Source: Erysipelotrichaceae bacterium
Lineage (GTDB): Bacteria; Bacillota_I; Bacilli_A; Erysipelotrichales; Erysipelotrichaceae
DNA: 46,091 bases
Direction of reading: 5' to 3'
Assembly: GCA_017539105.1 (NCBI GenBank)
Contig: JAFYHQ010000021.1
Span: 1-46,091, forward strand
How positions within the stretch are numbered: position 1 is the stretch's first letter; every line of letters starts with the position of its first letter. The notes under the pieces were generated by a model, which saw only the letters and a program-made list of their open reading frames with translations, was not told the origin of the DNA and did no database searches. Shown piece after piece: positions 33,428 to 41,775 of this stretch. The translations under genes and the position numbers were made by a program.

Positions 33428-36400
33428 CGATGCACCTCAGCAGGATCGACCTGTTTCCCTCCACCAGTAAGCCTTCGTTCGCTTTCAAGTCATTTCTGAG
33501 ATCCGGAAGAAACATTCTCTGATGAAAGACGCCCGGACCAAGCCACAGAAAAGCAGATGATGGATGCGATACCGTTTTCTCATATTTTCTTGTTTTCAGT
33601 TTCGGATAAGCTTTATGATACGGTTCCAGCAGTTCCTGCTGATAAGAAAGAATCATGACCTCCTCATCGATGAATACCTTTTTCCTCGAAGACATTTCAT
33701 AGCCTGCCAGACAACTGCCATCCTTCTCTTCATGAACGATCCATGCAGGAATATGATCGATGATCCCGTCTGTCTGTTTCTGTTTGCTGAGAAATGTCTC
33801 ATATGCGAAAGGAATGAAAGTGATAGGCTCTTCCTCGAAATAATAGTTCCTGCCCTGATAACGGGTCTTATGTCCATAGAAAGAACCGACTTCGTTTCTA
33901 TCATCCGCACCGACCAGGATCTTCCTTTTGAAACCGTTCAACAGGCGGAAACCGATCTGCGTGCTGTTAGAAAAAACGATGAAATTGTGTTTCATCTTTC
34001 CGCTTCTTCTGATCGCCTTCAGTAGCAGTTCCATATATGCGTCATCATAAGACAGAAATACATTCAGATCCTCGATGATCACCGTGATTTCCGGGTCATC
34101 CGCCAGAACATAACGGAACAGATAGAGGATATCTTCTTTCTCTTCATAAGCCAACAGATCGCTGATATAGGCATTCTGATATTCTGCATTCGTTATCACG
34201 ACACATCTTCTTTTCCGTTCATCGAGATTGTTTAAAACGTTCGGGATCATGTGCTGATCCAGATCGCAGATCAGAAGGTTTTCTGATACATCGTAAGCCA
34301 AAGGCTCATAGAACCCGTTGCGATAATCGTCTTTCAGTCCCAGCAGGAGTTTTCCTTCGAGATTATAATCCGTCCTGCTCTTAACATCCGGAGGCAGAAA
34401 GACGAATTCATCAGGCACAAGCTGATTCCGTTCACAGATCTCGTTGATCTTCGAAACAAAGTACACCGCTTCCGACATCGTCTTCTCAGGATAGGAAATC
34501 AGGCGTTTTTCTTTTATAAGCATATTGTCTGAAACGCTGATCCGGATCGGATCGTTTCCGCCGATATCCGACTTGCTGTAGACGCTTCTTCCATGGACCA
34601 GGCTCTCATCGACTCTCAAAAGAAACTCTCCCGGTTCCTGCAGATACGCCGCCTGTTTCACTTTGACGATATCCATCGAATCTCTTTCTTCGAATACTTT
34701 CAAAGAAATCTTGAAACGCGAATTAGACCAGATTTCTTCATCGATATTCCCCGATGGACGCTGCGTCGCCAGGATCAGATGTATCCCCAGGCTTCTGCCT
34801 ATCCTTGAGATCGAAATCAGCTCCTTGATCTGCTCGGGATGTTCCTTTTTCAATTGAGCGAATTCATCCACCACGATCAGCAGATGTGCGATCCGCTCCA
34901 GGCCATGTTCCGCATAACTGCCATTGAGATAATCATCGATATTCATGATCGACAGATGCGCTGTCCGGGAGAGCTGCTTGAACAGCGTTTCTCTTTTCTG
35001 ACACTCGTTATGCAAAGCGATGATCAGACGTTCCAGCACATGATTCTCCAGATTTGAAATCGAAGCTGTGATATGCGGAACCGTCCGGTTCATTGCCGAC
35101 AGGGATTCCTTTATCCCTCCGCCTTTGTAATCGATCAGAATGATATTGAGATACTCCGGCGAATAACGGATACACAGCGAAAGCAGCAGCGACACGATCA
35201 GCTCAGACTTCCCGGAACCTGTCGCGCCTCCGATCAGGCCATGCGGTCCCTGCTTCGTTTCATGAAGGTCCAAGGAAAGGATTTCATTATCGCTAAACGC
35301 AAAATCCGCGCGCAATCCGTCCTGCTTTGCCTGATACGACTGTCCGATATCGAAATCCTTGAAGATCCCCGAGAGATCGTTATTCCGTTCATGATTCCGA
35401 TCCCTGCTGAATTTCCCCAGATAATGAAAATACGATTTGAAATCGATATCCTGTTCGATATCGGCAAACTCTTTGATTTCATCCTCATAAAGAAACGCCT
35501 TGTTCGTATCATATTCGACAACAGCTTCGCTGTTCCTGTATCTGAACTGCTTGTCATCGCTGAAATACACGACATGGATATGGGGATTGGAAAAAGCATA
35601 ATGCAGTTCATCATAGACAAACAGGACCAGATCTTTATCGAAATGACTCTGATCCAGTTCCCGTATCTGTTTATAGGAATTCAATGTCAGCCGTTTCTGT
35701 TGAAAAAACAGATGAGGCAGATTGTACAGATCCCTGATGATCGATGGATCATCCGCATAGATCGCTACATAGAGATCATCATAATGATGCTTATACGCGA
35801 TCTCAAGAAGATACTTCTGCAAGTAGTAGCGCTTCAGGCTTCCTTTGGATACGATCGTAACGATCTTGTGATCTTTCAAAGAAAGAAAAACCGGTATGTC
35901 ATGGATACAGGAAAGCTCCGAGGCGATCTGTTTCAGACGTTCATCGATCACAAGATCCTTTGTTTCTTCATAAGGCCAGGACAGTTCCAGAAACTGTTTC
36001 CCCAGACTGATCTGCAGATAGGCGGGACTCTTCGGATCGGCATAAAACATCTTATCCTGATGATCCGTCAGATCGAAACAGGTGCTGTCGAGTTCCTTCC
36101 GGTATACCGCGATCTTCTCTTCCTGTTCCTTCTGATAATCCTTCAGATATTCCAGATAATCATCCCTGATCTGCCGATAGGCTTCCTTCTCCTTGCGTCT
36201 GTCGATCAGATGGAAAAGCAAGGGAAACAGGACTCCCGTCATCAGCATTCCCATAGGCATGATCAGATAAGCAATCCTGCTTAAAGGTTCCTGATCGCGA
36301 AACAGACTGTTATAGAAGTTGATCGAAGCGATAGAAGCGATCGCCATGGTCATCACGATATTCGGTAACAGAATGCGCAGAATATCCTGTTTCGTATCCC

Positions 36401-37037
36401 TAACAACATCGAATCGTTTCAGTTCGTCATACGTCAGATCATGGACCTTCAAGGGAAGATAATAATGCGGACGATACAGCTGCGGGGCATACGTGATCTT
36501 CTGTTTATGGATCGCATATTCCGGCAAACGGATCTCGCAGCAGAAAGAATTGATATAAAGAAATTCTTCGTAGTAAACGATTCTCAGACCCAGATACTGA
36601 ACGACATCCTCCGGACGCAATTGCCGTCCGTCATACTTTCTGCCATTCAGCAGGACTTCATAATTGCTTTGAAGATAAGCGCCTTTCAGGATCAGATACC
36701 TGTCTTTCAGAAAAGGATCCCGGCAGACGATGTCCGCTTTTTCACTGGCAGCGGCGATGAAATCCTGCTTTGCGTAAAGCTTGAAATCATCGATCCCCGC
36801 ATCATTTTCGTAAACGAAAATCTCCCGGACATAATAGCTGTTTTCCGTGATCACTTCATATCTTCCCGGTTTCAGTTTTTTCGTCTTGACATGATCGCTG
36901 AAATAATGATTCTCTTTCAGCGTCACATAATAACCGTCGTTTCGATGATAGATGACGATGCCTTCGTAACTGATTTCCTTCGTCGGATCAGTAAGAAAGT
37001 GATGGATCTTAAGCCTGTCTTTGATGATGACAAACAT
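33420..37037 (-). CDS. essC: EssC-like FtsK/SpoIIIE ATPase, shortened
   Basis: A 1205-residue membrane ATPase. Residues about 1-85 and 90-175 look like two FHA-like domains. Two membrane segments lie near 222-243 and 255-280, then a charged coiled region (about 280-310). An ATPase domain spans roughly 540-830 with Walker A GGATGSGKS (603-611) and Walker B LIVVDE (D724-E725), plus ILATQRPSGNIDEEI. A second C-terminal domain (about 880-1130) lacks a Walker A. Typical EssC is near 1480 residues with three ATPase domains, so D3 seems absent and D2 degenerate. EssC is the motor of T7SSb. Its ATG overlaps the lipoprotein stop (TGATG). Confidence 0.85.
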   Translation of the reverse strand: MFVIIKDRLKIHHFLTDPTKEISYEGIVIYHRNDGYYVTLKENHYFSDHVKTKKLKPGRYEVITENSYYVREIFVYENDAGIDDFKLYAKQDFIAAASEKADIVCRDPFLKDRYLILKGAYLQSNYEVLLNGRKYDGRQLRPEDVVQYLGLRIVYYEEFLYINSFCCEIRLPEYAIHKQKITYAPQLYRPHYYLPLKVHDLTYDELKRFDVVRDTKQDILRILLPNIVMTMAIASIASINFYNSLFRDQEPLSRIAYLIMPMGMLMTGVLFPLLFHLIDRRKEKEAYRQIRDDYLEYLKDYQKEQEEKIAVYRKELDSTCFDLTDHQDKMFYADPKSPAYLQISLGKQFLELSWPYEETKDLVIDERLKQIASELSCIHDIPVFLSLKDHKIVTIVSKGSLKRYYLQKYLLEIAYKHHYDDLYVAIYADDPSIIRDLYNLPHLFFQQKRLTLNSYKQIRELDQSHFDKDLVLFVYDELHYAFSNPHIHVVYFSDDKQFRYRNSEAVVEYDTNKAFLYEDEIKEFADIEQDIDFKSYFHYLGKFSRDRNHERNNDLSGIFKDFDIGQSYQAKQDGLRADFAFSDNEILSLDLHETKQGPHGLIGGATGSGKSELIVSLLLSLCIRYSPEYLNIILIDYKGGGIKESLSAMNRTVPHITASISNLENHVLERLIIALHNECQKRETLFKQLSRTAHLSIMNIDDYLNGSYAEHGLERIAHLLIVVDEFAQLKKEHPEQIKELISISRIGRSLGIHLILATQRPSGNIDEEIWSNSRFKISLKVFEERDSMDIVKVKQAAYLQEPGEFLLRVDESLVHGRSVYSKSDIGGNDPIRISVSDNMLIKEKRLISYPEKTMSEAVYFVSKINEICERNQLVPDEFVFLPPDVKSRTDYNLEGKLLLGLKDDYRNGFYEPLAYDVSENLLICDLDQHMIPNVLNNLDERKRRCVVITNAEYQNAYISDLLAYEEKEDILYLFRYVLADDPEITVIIEDLNVFLSYDDAYMELLLKAIRRSGKMKHNFIVFSNSTQIGFRLLNGFKRKILVGADDRNEVGSFYGHKTRYQGRNYYFEEEPITFIPFAYETFLSKQKQTDGIIDHIPAWIVHEEKDGSCLAGYEMSSRKKVFIDEEVMILSYQQELLEPYHKAYPKLKTRKYEKTVSHPSSAFLWLGPGVFHQRMFLPDLRNDLKANEGLLVEGNRSILLRCIDE

Positions 37038-38905
37038 CAGCCGGTACTTACAAGGATATTGACATAAGCGCTGTATTTCCCGTCTTTCGTATCGACTCTA
37101 ATCTGTACGCTGCCTGGACTGACCGCCTGGATCAATCCGTCATTCACGATCGCGATCGCATCGTTCCTGCTGGAATAAAGCAGATCGCTGATCTCATACC
37201 CTTCCGGCAATGCCTTGACGATGATCTGATAGGTCTCATTCTTATGCAGCACTTCCGCATAGGAATCCAGCACGATCTTTTCCGAACTGACCTCATCCAT
37301 CTCCTTGACATTGACGCGGTCTTTTCTCGTACACTTCCTGACGAACTGTCCGTTCTCGATATGATGCAGATTCCCAAACAGCTGGTCATCATCATCCAGA
37401 AGATGCAAGGTCTTGGAAAAACCGAGCTTATTCATCTTGCTCTTGGCGGTATTGATGACAAGATCCATCACCCAATGCAGCGACACGTCTCCGCAGATCC
37501 TGACATCGGGATTCTCTTTGCTGATCTCCTGCAAAGCGGAATAGCTGATCGGACTGTTCTTCGCCGAGACCTTTCCCTCATCGTCATACAGATAGATCGT
37601 ACTCTTCAGTTTCGCCTGTATCCCGCCATCCAGTTCCACATCCGCCAGTCGGCAGGCCAGCGCCTCCAGAGCGACATTCAGACCCATTCCCGTTTTCCCG
37701 GAAGCCTCGATGATGGTATCCGCTGTACAGCTGTGATCATGGATATAACGGATCTGGCCGTTTTTCGTTTCAAAACCCAGTTCAAAATCATTGCTTACAA
37801 GCAGTTCGATCTTCCCGCTTACGCTGATCTTCAGCAGGACATCCAGGCACAGATCCGCCGTCGGGATATTGGGAATCGGCGTCTTGATCCGGCATAACGG
37901 AATGCTGGTATCGACTTCATCCGAAACCGGATCGATCATCGAATCCAGCAGGGAAAGGAAAGAACTGCTATCCAGATCCTTGAATTTCAGATAGTAGTCT
38001 CCGTACTTTCCCGTCTTGGCACCCAGCTGCTGGCTGGTATGCATCGCGAGATCGAAGTAGCAGTTCTTCAGATCCCCTTCCTCATACTTCCAGTGGAAAC
38101 TGGGACGGACATTGCTGATGGAAATATCCGCATAGATATCGAAACCCTTGATATTGTTGACCGCATGCAGATCGACACCGGAACCGCTCAAGGTATACGT
38201 GATCTTGAAGCCTCCCGCTTCAAACGTGTTCTTCTTGCTTGCCAGCAGTTCATGATTCTCATTCTGGTATGCCGTATCCGAAGTCCCATAGGGAATCACT
38301 TCGGCTTGCGAAAAATCGATCTCATAGGTATCGGATATTTCAAACTCACGGAAAACATCCTCAAACGCCGCATCGCTGCATTCATAGCCATCCTCATCGG
38401 CATACGTAACGATCTTGTAGCTACCATCCTCGATGATCAGATCCCCCGCTTCATACGTTCTGCTGTCCGGATTGATCTCCTGCTTATACTCATATTCCAG
38501 TACCGGAGAAAAATCCTGCGAGTTGATCTCTTTCACCGCTTCTTCGATCAGCTTCTGTGCTTCTTCTTTCCGGACATAAGTATCCTTGCGATGTTTCCCC
38601 ATGCCCTTATCCTGGAAGAAACGTTCCGCATCCTTCTCCATCAGTCCAGACAGGCTGTCAAACAGGAATCCGTAAGTCACACAGTCATCCAAAGAATACA
38701 TTTCCTCATTCAAAACGCCCCATTCTTCCAGAGAACGGATATTCGCATTCACGTCTTCTTCCGCAGACAGACCCGAAGACACAGCCAGATCATGCAGATA
38801 GTCGCGCACATAATAAGGAGAACTTGCTCCACAAGCCGTGCAAGTAACGATCAAAAACAGGCCTGTGAAGCAAATCCTTACTTTTCTAATCAAAGTTCGA
38901 CGCAT
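37037..38905 (-). CDS. Large lipoprotein with C-terminal BIG2 domain, T7SS-like locus
   Basis: A 622-residue exported protein. The signal peptide ends at Cys25 in a lipobox-like VTCTAC. Residues about 30-140 have helical, SLH-like repeats (SLEEWGVL, YVRKEEAQKLIEEA). A long beta-rich middle (about 150-530) resembles no family I can name. The C-terminus (about 540-622) is a bacterial Ig-like (BIG2) domain ending in VNDGLIQAVSPGSVQIRV. It overlaps the upstream WXG100 gene by 20 bases and the EssC gene by one. No known T7SSb component has this architecture, so it may be a surface partner or a substitute for EsaA/EssB. Function is inference. Confidence 0.72.
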   Translation of the reverse strand: MRRTLIRKVRICFTGLFLIVTCTACGASSPYYVRDYLHDLAVSSGLSAEEDVNANIRSLEEWGVLNEEMYSLDDCVTYGFLFDSLSGLMEKDAERFFQDKGMGKHRKDTYVRKEEAQKLIEEAVKEINSQDFSPVLEYEYKQEINPDSRTYEAGDLIIEDGSYKIVTYADEDGYECSDAAFEDVFREFEISDTYEIDFSQAEVIPYGTSDTAYQNENHELLASKKNTFEAGGFKITYTLSGSGVDLHAVNNIKGFDIYADISISNVRPSFHWKYEEGDLKNCYFDLAMHTSQQLGAKTGKYGDYYLKFKDLDSSSFLSLLDSMIDPVSDEVDTSIPLCRIKTPIPNIPTADLCLDVLLKISVSGKIELLVSNDFELGFETKNGQIRYIHDHSCTADTIIEASGKTGMGLNVALEALACRLADVELDGGIQAKLKSTIYLYDDEGKVSAKNSPISYSALQEISKENPDVRICGDVSLHWVMDLVINTAKSKMNKLGFSKTLHLLDDDDQLFGNLHHIENGQFVRKCTRKDRVNVKEMDEVSSEKIVLDSYAEVLHKNETYQIIVKALPEGYEISDLLYSSRNDAIAIVNDGLIQAVSPGSVQIRVDTKDGKYSAYVNILVSTG

Positions 38906-39182
38906 TGGCAACGATCGTGGATTCTAAGGAATCGTAATCGGATACGGTGTTATCCAGAAAATCCGCATAGGAACTGATGACTTCCGACTCGTCGACGAAA
39001 CGGGTCGCAAACTTCTGGAACGCGTTCAGCAGCGTTTCCTCTCCATCCGAACGCCATACGGCATTCAGGTCGTTCATCATCCGGTTCACCGAAGACAGGA
39101 TCTCATCGAGACGGACATTGTATGCCCGGATCTGCTCCGCGGTATTGCTGACTTCCTGTAAAGTAATATTGATCTGATCCAT
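38886..39182 (-). CDS. WXG100-family protein, second copy
   Basis: A 98-residue helical-hairpin protein. The turn motif is VWRSDG near residues 43-48, a variant W-x-S-x-G of W-x-G. The C-terminal SDYDSLE fits the Y-x3-[D/E] secretion signal. AGGAGG precedes its ATG. It lies 13 bases after the first WXG100 gene; the two probably form an EsxA/EsxB-like heterodimer. Confidence 0.85.
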   Translation of the reverse strand: MDQINITLQEVSNTAEQIRAYNVRLDEILSSVNRMMNDLNAVWRSDGEETLLNAFQKFATRFVDESEVISSYADFLDNTVSDYDSLESTIVANASNFD

Positions 39183-39195
39183 TTCTCACCTCCTT

Positions 39196-39495
39196 CTAAG
39201 TCCGTAAACGATAGGCTCCCTCATAAATCTCATCCTGCGTTTCCCGATACGCTCTAGCTGAATTATGCAGGAAATCCGCATACTGTCGCATGATGATCGA
39301 TATCTGCCTGAGATCATCTTCGAACGTCTTAATCTGATTGGTGAAAGCGACATTGTCTTTCCCCGACCAGGATGCCGACATCTTGTCAACTTGTTCATAG
39401 ATGGCCTGATAGGTGCGGTCATACTCTTGATTGGCTTCTTCGATATTGAACGCAACGTTTTCAAGCCGTTCAGGTTCTACTACAATACTTCGCAT
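39196..39495 (-). CDS. WXG100-family protein, first copy
   Basis: A 99-residue helical hairpin with the canonical WSG turn in SASWSGKDN (about 40-48) and a helical C-terminal half ending in a Y-x3-x region (YRETQDE). It is the first gene of the T7SS-like operon and has AGGAGG eight bases before its ATG. It is likely secreted together with the second WXG100 protein. Confidence 0.9.
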   Translation of the reverse strand: MRSIVVEPERLENVAFNIEEANQEYDRTYQAIYEQVDKMSASWSGKDNVAFTNQIKTFEDDLRQISIIMRQYADFLHNSARAYRETQDEIYEGAYRLRT

Positions 39496-39543
39496 TTTTT
39501 TACCTCCTATACATAATTCACTTGAAAACGCAAAATTCCTAAT

Positions 39544-39570
39544 AGAAAAAGAGACTTTCGTCTCTTTTCT
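39544..39570 (-). terminator. Terminator after the Ntn-hydrolase gene
   Basis: The stem AAAGAGAC/GTCTCTTT with a four-base loop is followed on the minus strand by TTTCTATT. It separates the galM operon from the T7SS-like operon. Confidence 0.8.
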
Positions 39571-39594
39571 TTCTTATCTGTTCGTTTCGATCCG

Positions 39595-40254
39595 CTAAGC
39601 GGCATCATTCAGTATCTTATGCCTGATCCATCTCGCCTGATCCTTGGTGATCAAAAGGATATCGATCGGACCTCCGCAAGTGGCTACCCCGATGGAAAAC
39701 CTCTGCGCCTTGCAGTTGACATCGATCATGAATTCCGCCAGTTCGATCCCATCTTTCAGATACATGTGGTTCCAGTCGAAAACCATCGGCGTCTTGCCAT
39801 TGATCAGATCCGTCAGATGGGAAATATCTCCGCTCCAGGAAGCGTTATACGCGTTATCCGCATTCAAACGCGTCACGCAGTCCCGTACTTCAAAGATCCT
39901 CTGTTCATCCCCATCGTAGCCTGCCACATGGAAGATCACGCCGGCGTCTTTCTTTTTTTGATGCACAAACTCTTTCAGGTTTTCGGCAATCGCTTCGATC
40001 GTATCCTCCCCGCTGACATGAGCGCTCTCGAATTCGCGGATGCAATCCGCAACGGTCTGGCTGCCAATCTCGGCGTTGCCGCAGGCAGAAATGCCAACTC
40101 TCTTTTTTGTCAGAAGGAAAACCTTCTGTCCGTTGTCGCTCAGCGTATAACGGTCCACCATATTGCTTTCGCCATGCCTGAAAGAACCGGTGACCCGGCT
40201 GTCCGCAGCCATGATGATGCCTTCGGGAATATAAACGGTCGCAATGACGCTCAT
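39595..40254 (-). CDS. 20S-proteasome-fold Ntn-hydrolase with Ser nucleophile position
   Basis: A 219-residue protein related to proteasome beta-type T1 peptidases. ATVYIPEGIIMAADSR aligns with the first beta strands; D18 matches proteasome D17. By that alignment Ser2, exposed after Met removal, takes the place of catalytic Thr1. K44 in GQKVFLL matches the catalytic Lys33 region. The C-terminal QRFSIGVATCGGPIDI resembles the later strands. It is neither HslV nor typical of actinobacterial proteasomes. It lies seven bases after the nitroreductase stop in the galM operon. Activity and partner ATPase are unknown. Confidence 0.72.
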   Translation of the reverse strand: MSVIATVYIPEGIIMAADSRVTGSFRHGESNMVDRYTLSDNGQKVFLLTKKRVGISACGNAEIGSQTVADCIREFESAHVSGEDTIEAIAENLKEFVHQKKKDAGVIFHVAGYDGDEQRIFEVRDCVTRLNADNAYNASWSGDISHLTDLINGKTPMVFDWNHMYLKDGIELAEFMIDVNCKAQRFSIGVATCGGPIDILLITKDQARWIRHKILNDAA

Positions 40255-40261
40255 AAACGGC

Positions 40262-40771
40262 TTACTTGATGACCAGAATCTCTTCCAGGCTCTTTCTAGG
40301 CCTCAGGACAGGTTCCTGTGCGCCTTTGCCGATCGCGATCACTACCGTGATTTTCTCATCCTCCGGAATCGCAAAGACCTCTCTCAGTTTCGCTTCATCA
40401 AACAGTCCCATGATCAGCGTATCATAGCCCGCTTCTTTCGCCTGCAATAAAAGATATGCGTTCTGCAGACCGAGATCGTAGCTGCCGATCTGATCCTGTT
40501 CGGGACCCGGGACACCGACGATGCCCTTTTTGAAAGCGGAAACGATAAACGCCGCGTTCTTTGTCGAATTCTGATTGAAACCCGGCAAAGCTTCATAGAC
40601 TTCCTGTACCGCTTCCGGACTCACTGCCGCATAGTAACGACTGGTCTGCGAATTCTTCCAGGATGGCGCAAGAAGCACCTTTTCCACGATCGCCTTCAGT
40701 TCTTCTTCCGTAATGCCATCTTCATATGCCCGTACGCTTCTTCTTTTTAGAAACAGTTCCTGCAGTTCCAT
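40262..40771 (-). CDS. Nitroreductase family protein
   Basis: A 169-residue FMN-dependent nitroreductase-fold enzyme. RRSVRAYED (about 10-18) is the phosphate-binding start and LLLQAKEAGYDTLIMG the usual core. APSWKNSQTSRYYA gives the FMN-contacting helix. The substrate is unknown. It has an excellent GAGGAGG ribosome binding site and starts three bases after the galM stop. Confidence 0.88.
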   Translation of the reverse strand: MELQELFLKRRSVRAYEDGITEEELKAIVEKVLLAPSWKNSQTSRYYAAVSPEAVQEVYEALPGFNQNSTKNAAFIVSAFKKGIVGVPGPEQDQIGSYDLGLQNAYLLLQAKEAGYDTLIMGLFDEAKLREVFAIPEDEKITVVIAIGKGAQEPVLRPRKSLEEILVIK

Positions 40772-40773
40772 GT

Positions 40774-41727
40774 CTAGTCCTCCTCGATCAGTTCATAAAC
40801 GATATAATGAGACATCATCTCGTCTTTCTTTAAAACAGGCAGAAGATACTTCTCTCCATAATTGATCCCATTGGGATAATACTGACATTCCATGGCGATC
40901 CCGCTGTAGTATCCGTAAGGCTCCCCATATTTCCCGGTGTCGGTCTTCAGTCCATAGGACGTATACACATGCATATCCGGCAGATCGGAATAAATATTCA
41001 AAGTCAGCTTTCCATAATTCAAGGTACTCATCTTCTTCTCGCCCATGGTTTCCCAGACATAGTTGTTGTCGATGCCGGAAGGAAGCTGGGAAAGATTGTC
41101 TCTGATCCTTGTCGGTTCATGGAAATCATATGGCGTTCCGACTGTCGTGCTGACTTCATCAAGAGTCAGGGCATATTCATCGGTTGGCGAATATTTGTCC
41201 GTACCTATCTGCAAGACGTGTTCCATGATATCCTTGTCTCCCAGATTGAAATAAGAGTGGTTCGTGATGTTGAACAGCGTATCCTGATCGCTGCTGCCGG
41301 AGAATTCGAAGATAAGTTTCTTTCCCTCCAGACGGTAAGTGACCGTCACAAGCAGATTGCCAGGAAAGCCTTCTTCTCTATCTTCGGACAGATAGGAGAA
41401 TTTCACCATATCTTCTTTTTCTTCGATCGCTTTCCAGCGCTTGAAGCTGAAGCCGTTGATGCCGCCGCCATGCAGCTGATTCATGTTGTCGTTGACGGTG
41501 AGCTGATACTCTTTTCCATTCAGCGTGAATCTCGCATTGCCGATCCGGTTCGCGTTCCTTCCTACGGTCGCTCCGAAGTAGCAGCTGTAGTTTCTCAGAT
41601 AATCCTCTTCTTGATTGAAACCGAGGATCACATCTGTATCGCTTTTCTTGCTGATGAAACGCACCAGCGTCGCACCCAGATCGCTGATTTCCGCTTTCAG
41701 GTATTCATTTTCTATCGTATAGTTCAT
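40774..41727 (-). CDS. galM: Aldose 1-epimerase (galactose mutarotase)
   Basis: A 317-residue GalM. Catalytic and binding residues are visible in GRNANRI, NQLHGGGINGF (His), FNITNHSYFNL (His) and GIAMECQYYPN (general-base Glu). It interconverts alpha and beta aldoses. The start at 41727 has GGAG upstream and TATAAT at 41746-41751; an ATG at 41808 lies upstream of that promoter. It heads a three-gene operon with nitroreductase and the Ntn-hydrolase. Confidence 0.94.
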   Translation of the reverse strand: MNYTIENEYLKAEISDLGATLVRFISKKSDTDVILGFNQEEDYLRNYSCYFGATVGRNANRIGNARFTLNGKEYQLTVNDNMNQLHGGGINGFSFKRWKAIEEKEDMVKFSYLSEDREEGFPGNLLVTVTYRLEGKKLIFEFSGSSDQDTLFNITNHSYFNLGDKDIMEHVLQIGTDKYSPTDEYALTLDEVSTTVGTPYDFHEPTRIRDNLSQLPSGIDNNYVWETMGEKKMSTLNYGKLTLNIYSDLPDMHVYTSYGLKTDTGKYGEPYGYYSGIAMECQYYPNGINYGEKYLLPVLKKDEMMSHYIVYELIEED

Positions 41728-41745
41728 AATATGTCTCCTATCCCT

Positions 41746-41751
41746 ATTATA
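41746..41751 (-). promoter_or_regulatory. TATAAT -10 element of the galM operon
   Basis: On the minus strand TATAAT lies directly after the upstream terminator's T-run and about 19 bases before the galM ATG, leaving room for the GGAG ribosome binding site. Confidence 0.65.
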
Positions 41752-41753
41752 AC

Positions 41754-41775
41754 GAAAAAAGGCCCGTAAGGACCT
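41754..41775 (-). terminator. Terminator of the ABC exporter gene
   Basis: On the minus strand AGGTCC/GGGCCT pairs (one G-U) around TTAC and is followed by six T residues. The hairpin includes the exporter's stop codon. Confidence 0.75.

Noticed and set aside
35073-36284. 403-codon open frame antisense to the EssC-like gene
   Set aside because: It is a shadow of the real ATPase frame; no motif or ribosome binding site was seen.
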